Origin: Phycisphaera sp. TMED9
GTDB lineage: Bacteria > Planctomycetota > Phycisphaerae > Phycisphaerales > SM1A02
Assembly (NCBI GenBank): GCA_002167845.2
Contig: NHBO02000001.1
Location: 1 to 64,000, forward strand
DNA length: 64,000 nt
Reading direction: 5' to 3'
Position numbers and translations under genes: made by a program. Each line of letters opens with the position of its first letter. Positions within the stretch are counted from its first letter, which is position 1. Shown in pieces: positions 57,686 to 64,000 of this stretch. The notes under the pieces were generated by a model. The model had not been told where the DNA came from. It saw only the letters and a list, made by a program, of their open reading frames with translations, and did no database searches.

Positions 57686-58702
57686 TCAGTGCCGCCAGAC
57701 CGAGCTGGCCCAGGTCATGCCGCCGCCGAAGGCGACGAGCATCGTCGGCTTCGACTCATCGATTCGACCGGACTTCCGCATCTGATCGAGGCACAGGCCG
57801 ACCGATCCGGCGGAGCTGTTTCCGAACTTGTCGATGTTGACGAAGACCTTCTCGCTGGGGAGGCCGAGTTTTTCGACCGCGCTTTCGATGATGCGGGCGT
57901 TGGATTGATGGCAGATGTAGGCGCCGACCTCGTCGGGGGCGAGCCCGGATTTCTCCAATCCGTCCTTGATCGCCCGTTGGAAGCGAGTCACCGCGAACTT
58001 GTAGACCTCGCGTCCGTTCATTCGCAGGCAGCCCAGTCTGATCGGATTCTCTTCGTCGCCAGGTGCGATCTCATTCTCACGGCGGGGGATGTAGAGCGCC
58101 TGCCAGCCACTGCCGTCGGCTTCCATCGTCTGGTAGATCGACCCCTTGGTGGGGTCGTCATCGGCTTCGAGAATCGCGGAGCCAGCGGCATCTCCGAAGA
58201 GAATCGACACGGAGCGATCGTCGTAGTCGATGATCGAACTCATGCAGTCGCAGCCCACGATCGCGATCCGATTCGCGCGTCCGACTCGGATGAGGCTGTC
58301 GGCGAGGTTCATCGCATAGACGAATCCGCTGCAGGCCGCGACGACGTCGAAGGCGCCGGCGGGCGTTGCGCCGATCTCGCCGGCGATTCGACAGGCGAGG
58401 GAAGGGCAGGCCATCTCGCCGGTCACCGAAGCGACGATGACGAGGTCGAGGCTGGAGCCGTCGAGGCCGGCGTCTTCCAAGGCTCTTTGGACGGCGAGTC
58501 GAGAAAGCGTCAAGGTCCCTTCGCGGGGCTTGTCGCAGATCCGTCGCTCTTTGATGCCGGTTCGTTGTTGGATCCACTCGTCGCTGGTGTCGACCATGCG
58601 AGCAAGATCATCGTTGGTCAGAATTCCGTCAGGTACCGCCGATCCGGTTCCTGCGATTCGGACGCCGCGGGCGAATCCCGCGGTCAGAGCGGCATGATTC
58701 AT
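57686..58702 (-). CDS. fabH: Beta-ketoacyl-ACP synthase III
   Basis: VRIAGTGSAVPDGILTNDDLARMVDTSDEWIQQRTGIKERR, AFDVVAACSGFVYAMNLA, ICHQSNARIIESAVEKLGLPSEKVFVNIDKFGNSSAGSV. Confidence 0.96.
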   Translation of the reverse strand: MNHAALTAGFARGVRIAGTGSAVPDGILTNDDLARMVDTSDEWIQQRTGIKERRICDKPREGTLTLSRLAVQRALEDAGLDGSSLDLVIVASVTGEMACPSLACRIAGEIGATPAGAFDVVAACSGFVYAMNLADSLIRVGRANRIAIVGCDCMSSIIDYDDRSVSILFGDAAGSAILEADDDPTKGSIYQTMEADGSGWQALYIPRRENEIAPGDEENPIRLGCLRMNGREVYKFAVTRFQRAIKDGLEKSGLAPDEVGAYICHQSNARIIESAVEKLGLPSEKVFVNIDKFGNSSAGSVGLCLDQMRKSGRIDESKPTMLVAFGGGMTWASSVWRH

Positions 58703-59748
58703 GTCTTGATTTCTTTCCCGGACTCGTTGCTGATCGGATCCTGGCCCACGGTCGCAAGCGATTCGGTGATCGCCTGATTGACGCCGCTCAGTACGAATTC
58801 CCGGCCTCGAAGAATGGCATTGGTGATGGTTCGGCCGATCGCCGAGCCGTGGACGATCATGCAGACCCCGTTGACGCCGAGAAGTGGAGCGCCGCCGTAT
58901 TCGTGGTAGTCGTGCTTGCTGTAGAGACTCTTCACCACGGGCTCGAATCGCATCGCAAGCTCGGGATCGATCTCGAAGACCTCGCTGGCGATGGCCTTGA
59001 AGATCCCGGCCGACAAACCTTCGGCCAGTTTGATCATGACGTTGCCGACGACTCCGTCGGTCACGACCACGTCGGCTTCACCGTCGAAGACCCCGCGGCC
59101 TTCGACGTAGCCGATGAAATTGGTCGCATCGGCGTCGCGGAGCATGTCTCGCGCGAATCGCAGATCCGCGGTGCCCTTGGCCTCTTCGCCGCCCACGTTC
59201 ATCAGGCCGACTCGCGGAGAATCGATGCCGAGGATTCGTTGGGCGTAGATCGAGCCCATCACGCCGTACTGGGCCAGATGGTGGGGTTTTGGTTCGATGT
59301 TGGCGCCGACGTCGATCAGGACGATCGGGCCGCTGAAGGTCGGAACCGTCACGGCGATTCCGGGACGATGCACGTTGCGAAGGCGCCGCATGTTCATCTG
59401 TGCGGCGGTCACGCACGCGCCGGTGTTGCCGGCGGAGATCCAGCAGTCGAGTCGGCCGTCGCCACCCTTGGGGCCGCCGAGTCGCGAAAGCTGCGCAATC
59501 GAGCTCTTTCGCTTCGATCGAACCGCTTCCACGGGAGACTCGCTCATCCCGATGGTTTCCTCGCAGGAGAGGATCTCGATTCGATCATCGTTCACGCCAC
59601 GTTCGACCAGGGCTTCACTGATCGCCGCCTCGTCCCCGGCGAGAACGAGTCGATCTTCGGCCTCGAGGCGATCGAGCGCATCGAAGCAACCCTTGAGAAT
59701 TTCGTGGGGGGCGTTGTCACCGCCCGTCACATCGACACCTATACGCAT
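58699..59748 (-). CDS. plsX: Phosphate acyltransferase PlsX
   Basis: MRIGVDVTGGDNAPHEILKGC, SAGNTGACVTAAQM, VVTDGVVGNVMIKLAEG. Confidence 0.96.
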   Translation of the reverse strand: MRIGVDVTGGDNAPHEILKGCFDALDRLEAEDRLVLAGDEAAISEALVERGVNDDRIEILSCEETIGMSESPVEAVRSKRKSSIAQLSRLGGPKGGDGRLDCWISAGNTGACVTAAQMNMRRLRNVHRPGIAVTVPTFSGPIVLIDVGANIEPKPHHLAQYGVMGSIYAQRILGIDSPRVGLMNVGGEEAKGTADLRFARDMLRDADATNFIGYVEGRGVFDGEADVVVTDGVVGNVMIKLAEGLSAGIFKAIASEVFEIDPELAMRFEPVVKSLYSKHDYHEYGGAPLLGVNGVCMIVHGSAIGRTITNAILRGREFVLSGVNQAITESLATVGQDPISNESGKEIKT

Positions 59749-59802
59749 GGGGGCAGCGTATCCGTTCCGAACCTGTGAAGTGGAGGAAGCATCCCGAATC
59801 GG

Positions 59803-59991
59803 TCAGGACGCCGGCTTGGTCGGCTTCACCTGCAGGCCGGGGCGAACATAGCCGCACTCTCGGCAGGCGTGGTGAGGACGCTTGGCGGTGCCGCAGTTCG
59901 GGCAGAGCACGGTGTGGGTCCGCTCGATCGCATCATGAGCACGACGACGGCGGGTACGACCGGGGGATTGTCTGAATGATGGGACGGGCAT
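59803..59991 (-). CDS. rpmF: 50S ribosomal protein L32
   Basis: MPVPSFRQSPGRTRRRRAHDAIERTHTVLCPNCGTAKRPHHACRECGYVRPGLQV; adjacent to plsX as in many bacteria. Confidence 0.95.
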   Translation of the reverse strand: MPVPSFRQSPGRTRRRRAHDAIERTHTVLCPNCGTAKRPHHACRECGYVRPGLQVKPTKPAS

Positions 59992-60128
59992 CGCTGGGTT
60001 CCTGAGGGCTCGAAAAGCCTGAATCGGGCTTCTCGTCCCTGCAAAGCGGTCTGAGAGCGAGAATTGGGTAAGGTACGTCGACCCCGCTGAGGTGTCAAGG
60101 ATTCCTCTGTCTCGGTCCCGGAGCGATC

Positions 60129-60614
60129 ATGCCGAAACCCGATTTCAAGTTGTTCACGGATGGTGGCGCTTCGCCGAATCCCGGGCCCGGAGGTTGGGCC
60201 TTCATTCTGGCCTCTGCTGATGGGCAGATGTCGGAACATTTTGGCGGGGAGCCCGATTCGACCAACAATCGGATGGAAATGACCGCCGTGATTCGCGGGT
60301 TTGAGGCCGCGTTGGCGGCTTCTGAGGGAGGCAAGCCTGCGTTGGAGCTCATTGCAGACAGCAAATATGTGCTTCAAGGGCTCCAGGATTGGATGCCCGG
60401 ATGGAAGAAGCGCGGCTGGATGAAGGCGGGAAAGCCGGCCAAACCGGTCCTCAACGTTGATCTCTGGAAACAGTTGGATGTGCTCTCACAGCAGCTGGAC
60501 CTCACTTTTACGTGGGTTCGGGGCCATACCGGCCATCTGGGCAACGAACGCTGCGACGAGCTCGTCAAGGACGGGATCCGCAGCGTCGGCGGAACGGTGG
60601 CCTCGGAAAGGTGA
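60129..60614 (+). CDS. rnhA: Ribonuclease HI
   Basis: KLFTDGGASPNPGPGGWAFIL, NNRMEMTAVIRGFEA, LIADSKYVLQGLQDWMPGWKKRGW, WVRGHTGHLGNERCDELV. Confidence 0.96.
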   Translation: MPKPDFKLFTDGGASPNPGPGGWAFILASADGQMSEHFGGEPDSTNNRMEMTAVIRGFEAALAASEGGKPALELIADSKYVLQGLQDWMPGWKKRGWMKAGKPAKPVLNVDLWKQLDVLSQQLDLTFTWVRGHTGHLGNERCDELVKDGIRSVGGTVASER

Positions 60615-60752
60615 GTTCTTCGAGCTTCGGTCGGGGTGGCGTTCGGGCGGTTTGAGCCTTGCCCTCTTGGCGGGGTCCCGGTATCCTTCTCGGCTCGCTG
60701 CTCATTTTCCGAGCTTCGTTTTCGACCGCCCGACGTCCGACTGAGACCCCGC

Positions 60753-61127
60753 ATGCCGACCATCAACCAGCTCGTTCGCAACCCCCGCCGCAACCAGGCC
60801 GTGAAGTCGAAGGTCAAGGACCTCGACGCCTGTCCTCAGCGTCGCGGAGTGTGCCTTCAGGTTCGAACCGTCACCCCCAAGAAGCCCAACTCGGCGCTTC
60901 GGAAGGTGGCTCGTGTTCGCCTCTCCAACGGCAAGGAAGTCACCGCGTACATCGGCGGCGAAGGTCACAACCTGCAGGAACACTCCATCGTGCTCGTGCG
61001 TGGTGGTCGAGTCCGCGACCTTCCCGGTTGTCGTTACCACGTCGTCCGCGGCTCCCTCGACTGCCTCGGCGTCGACGGTCGCCAGCAGGGCCGATCGAAG
61101 TACGGCGTGAAGCGCGGCAAGAAGTGA
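60753..61127 (+). CDS. rpsL: 30S ribosomal protein S12
   Basis: [65 protein letters not shown]. Confidence 0.98.
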   Translation: MPTINQLVRNPRRNQAVKSKVKDLDACPQRRGVCLQVRTVTPKKPNSALRKVARVRLSNGKEVTAYIGGEGHNLQEHSIVLVRGGRVRDLPGCRYHVVRGSLDCLGVDGRQQGRSKYGVKRGKK

Positions 61128-61333
61128 TTCAACGGGACCGTTCGGTCCCGATTCAGTGCATTCGGCGGGGTGCGGCGAAGGTCGCCGCAACCGACGGATC
61201 GAAAAAATTTTTCGGCAAGTAATCGCGGCCCCCGAGACCCCGGGAATCACCAAGTCCCAGGTCGCGATGAACGAAGGTTCCAATTCCTCGAAGCAGAGGA
61301 TGCGGAGCGGACGAGCCGGAAGGAGTCCAAGCT

Positions 61334-61834
61334 ATGGCCGGTCGTATCACCAAGGCAGACATTCAGCTCAAGCCCGATCCCCGCTACGGAGATCTGGTGC
61401 TTTCACGATTCATCAACTGCATGATGCACGGTGGCAACAAGTCCACCGCGATCCGCGTGGTCTACAACGCATTCGACGAGATTCAAAAGAGGCTCGACGA
61501 TGGCAAGGCTCCGGAGCTCCCCGAGACCGCCCTCGAGGTCTTCCATCTCGCGCTGGACAACGTTCGACCGCAGGTCGAAGTCCGATCCAAGCGGGTCGGT
61601 GGTGCGAACTATCAGGTTCCGATGCAGTTGAACCGACGTCGTCAGCAGTCCCTGACCTTCCGCTGGATCATCGTCGCGGCTCGTGAAGAGCGAGGCAAGC
61701 CGATCCACATGCGTCTTGCGAAGGAACTCTGGGATGCAGCCCACAACGAAGGCAAGTCGGTCACGACCCGCGAGAACACGCATCGCATGGCGGAAGCCAA
61801 CCGTGCGTTCGCTCACTTCGGTCGCAGCCGCTGA
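61334..61834 (+). CDS. rpsG: 30S ribosomal protein S7
   Basis: PDPRYGDLVLSRFINCMMHGGNKSTAIRVVYNAF, EVRSKRVGGANYQVPMQLNRRRQQSLTFRWI. Confidence 0.98.
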   Translation: MAGRITKADIQLKPDPRYGDLVLSRFINCMMHGGNKSTAIRVVYNAFDEIQKRLDDGKAPELPETALEVFHLALDNVRPQVEVRSKRVGGANYQVPMQLNRRRQQSLTFRWIIVAAREERGKPIHMRLAKELWDAAHNEGKSVTTRENTHRMAEANRAFAHFGRSR

Positions 61835-61859
61835 TCGAATTCGTTTCAACCGAACACAC

Positions 61860-61898
61860 CGCGGGCCGGATCTTCTCCAAGATCCGGCCCGCGTTCTT
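61860..61898 (+). terminator. Terminator after rpsG
   Basis: cgcgggccggatct-tctcca-agatccggcccgcg followed by ttcttt. Confidence 0.87.
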
Positions 61899-61921
61899 TC
61901 TCGGAGGCGTTGCCGCCGCGG

Positions 61922-62590
61922 TCAATCTGGAACCGGCTCGTTCGAGCCGTCGCCCGTCCGACTGCCCGCTTCTTCGGGAGGATCATGATCGTCGAAGATC
62001 TGAACCTCGAGGGTCTCGGTCTCGAGTCCTCGGTCCGACGGGGTGTTCCGAATCCGGCTCACCACGAAGACCGGGGGCTGGACCGCCGCCGCGAGTCGGT
62101 GTCGCCGGAGCAGGCGGCCATCGGGACTCAGGGGGTGGGGGGCGTCCGGGCCGTCGAGTCGATCCCGGCTTCCATCGCACACCACGTAGTGCGGTCTTCG
62201 TCCGTTCGCATGGGCGATCTGGATGATCGACATGTCGCTTCCGGGATCCGCATCTTCAAAGCCCGCGCGACACAAGGCGGTGTGAACATCGGCGATCAGA
62301 TCGCGACGGGCCATGAACGCGACTCGAAGGTAGCGATGGGCCGCGTCGGTGTCGGCCAGTCGGACCTCGGCGCAGGTCGCTGATCCCGTCAGCACGCCGG
62401 ATTCCGGAATCGTCTTGGAAAGGAGGGCCTCTATCTCGTGAACTCGGGATTCCACGAGTGCGACGGCCTCTCGCCGCCGGCGTTCCGAGAGATTCTCCCC
62501 CCATCCCGACCGGCCGCGTTCGGCTCCGGGGGCGGGGGGCGTCGACTCGTCGGTCCCTCCGTCGTTAGGCTCCTGATCTTCACCTGTCAT
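61922..62590 (-). CDS. Hypothetical protein (222 aa)
   Basis: Long ORF that fits between convergent/divergent neighbours; no family recognised. Confidence 0.5.
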   Translation of the reverse strand: MTGEDQEPNDGGTDESTPPAPGAERGRSGWGENLSERRRREAVALVESRVHEIEALLSKTIPESGVLTGSATCAEVRLADTDAAHRYLRVAFMARRDLIADVHTALCRAGFEDADPGSDMSIIQIAHANGRRPHYVVCDGSRDRLDGPDAPHPLSPDGRLLRRHRLAAAVQPPVFVVSRIRNTPSDRGLETETLEVQIFDDHDPPEEAGSRTGDGSNEPVPD

Positions 62591-62607
62591 TCGAGGAGAT
62601 CCTGATC

Positions 62608-63246
62608 ATGAAGAACACCACTCTCGCCGGCATCGCCGTCGGCACCATCGCCGGGGGCCTGTTGGCCGTCAACGTACTGGATGCGGCCGCTCCGGACGTC
62701 CGAAGCGTCATCGAGACCGCTCGCGCCTCGATTGCGGTTTCGTTGCCGGCCCACTGCGAGATTCCCTGTGGGATCTATGACGACCATGCCGAGGTCGAGC
62801 GGATGCGACTCGACGCGATGACCATGAAGAAGGCGTCCGCTCAGATCGTGGCCTTGTCCAAGGATGTCCCCGTGTCGAGCAACGGTGCGAATCTGAACAC
62901 CATCGCTCGTTGGGCGATGATCAAGGAGGAGCACGGCCGCAAACTCCAGCACACCGTCGCCTGGTACTTCCTGACGCAACGGGTGAAGGCGCCCGCCGCC
63001 GGCTCCGGCGACGCCGCTCGGGAGAAGTATCACGGGCAACTGGCGGCGTTTCACCGGATCTCCGTCGGGGCGATGAAGGCGGCCCAGGATCTCGATCCAG
63101 CCGCCACCGATGAATTGCTGGCGGCGATCGACGTGATCGCGCCGTGGTATCCGGCGGAAAAAGGGGCGGGAGCGGCGATCACTCCGGAGGATCATCTCGC
63201 CCTCGAAGAAGCGGGCGACGTGTGGCGTTCCAGGCCGGGCGGTTGA
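62608..63246 (+). CDS. Hypothetical exported protein, possible Ni-SOD-like (NHE) helical protein
   Basis: Signal/anchor segment LAGIAVGTIAGGLLAVNVLDAAA, then HCEIPCGIYDDHAEVERMRLDAMTMKKA, which resembles the N-terminal HCDLPCGVYDPAQA region of nickel superoxide dismutase. Confidence 0.6.
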   Translation: MKNTTLAGIAVGTIAGGLLAVNVLDAAAPDVRSVIETARASIAVSLPAHCEIPCGIYDDHAEVERMRLDAMTMKKASAQIVALSKDVPVSSNGANLNTIARWAMIKEEHGRKLQHTVAWYFLTQRVKAPAAGSGDAAREKYHGQLAAFHRISVGAMKAAQDLDPAATDELLAAIDVIAPWYPAEKGAGAAITPEDHLALEEAGDVWRSRPGG

Positions 63247-63268
63247 CCTGACGAGCCGAATCGTGATT

Positions 63269-63307
63269 GAACGCCGCCTCGTCTGATGCGAGGCGGCGTT
63301 CTTTCCA
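63269..63307 (+). terminator. Terminator after the 62608..63246 gene
   Basis: aacgccgcctcg-tctga-tgcgaggcggcgtt followed by ctttcc. Confidence 0.85.
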
Positions 63308-63354
63308 TGGTGAATTCGATGATTGATCCGGACGGGACGCTACGCTTCGAGAAT

Positions 63355-64000
63355 GCCTTCCGACCATCGTTATCACCGTCAGGCCCTCCTCCCCGGAATC
63401 GGTGAGCGTGGTCAGGCCCGAATTCGAGATTCGACGGTGTTCATCGCCGGCTGTGGCGCACTCGGAACCGTTGCGGCTGATCTTCTCTGCCGTGCGGGCG
63501 TGGGCACGCTGGTGATCGTCGATCGAGACGTGGTCGAGCTGACGAACCTGCAGCGGCAGACGCTGTTCACGGAACGTGACGCGGAGCGGAGCATCCCGAA
63601 GGCGGAAGCCGCAAGGCTTCGGCTGGGGCAGGCGAATTCCACCGTTCGTGTTCGAGCGTTCGTCGAGGACATCGACGCGGGGACGATCGAAGATCTCGCG
63701 GCCGGTTGCGATCTCCTGCTGGACGGGCTGGACAACTTCGAGACGAGATATCTGCTGAACGATCACGCCGTCGCGAACGGCATCCCCTACATCTACGGCG
63801 CGGCGGTGGCGACCGAAGGCATGACCATGCCCATTCTCCCCCGGGGCGGGCCTCGCGAGGGCGCCCGGATTCGGTGGGCCGAAGAACAGGCGACGCCTTG
63901 TCTTCGTTGCCTCTTTCCCGAGCCTCCGCCGCCCGGAACCACGCCGACCTGTGATACCGCCGGGGTGCTCGGCAGTGCGACCGCCCAGGTCGCCTCTCAT
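63355..64000 (+). CDS. ThiF/MoeB/HesA-family adenylyltransferase (partial, runs off right edge)
   Basis: Open frame from ATG 63355 to window end: MPSDHRYHRQALLPGIGERGQARIRDSTVFIAGCGALGTVAADLLCRAGVGTLVIVDRDVVELTNLQRQTLFTERD...CLRCLFPEPPP...CDTAGVLGS. Confidence 0.93.

Noticed and set aside
1-64000. CRISPR arrays, IS elements, integrases or prophage genes
   Set aside because: No regularly spaced repeats, transposase/integrase motifs or phage structural genes recognised.

Overview
GC-rich bacterial chromosome segment, gene-dense, with genes on both strands and many 1-4 bp start/stop overlaps. Protein content suggests a Planctomycetota/Phycisphaerae-like organism: a dockerin-type GDFNxDGxVNGADLGxxLxxWG tail, DUF1573, a 7TM-HD phosphohydrolase, McsA/McsB and an outer-membrane autotransporter. 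This placement is an inference, because no rRNA is present in the window. I call one tRNA (Arg-UCU), about 56 protein genes (the last one runs off the right edge and is missing from the ORF track), and several hairpin/T-run terminators. Housekeeping blocks include purH, ribE, kdsA, trpG/pabA, mutY, gatCA, the fab/plsX/rpmF cluster, rnhA, rpsL and rpsG. I saw no CRISPR array, prophage, transposase or integron. The best candidates for under-described biology are: (i) a three-gene signalling module at 31.5-35.5 kb, made of an HTH-receiver protein, an HDOD-histidine kinase, and a pseudo-receiver/GAF-like protein that has lost its phospho-acceptor Asp; (ii) a membrane-anchored, glycine-rich repeat protein translationally coupled to an MscS channel (13.9-17.4 kb); (iii) a DNA-binding-like N-terminus fused to a two-TM C-terminus (36.2-37.1 kb); (iv) a 1.4k-residue autotransporter (19.1-23.5 kb); and (v) a fabG with no canonical start codon where one is expected. 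All family calls come from reading translated motifs; no database search was run.
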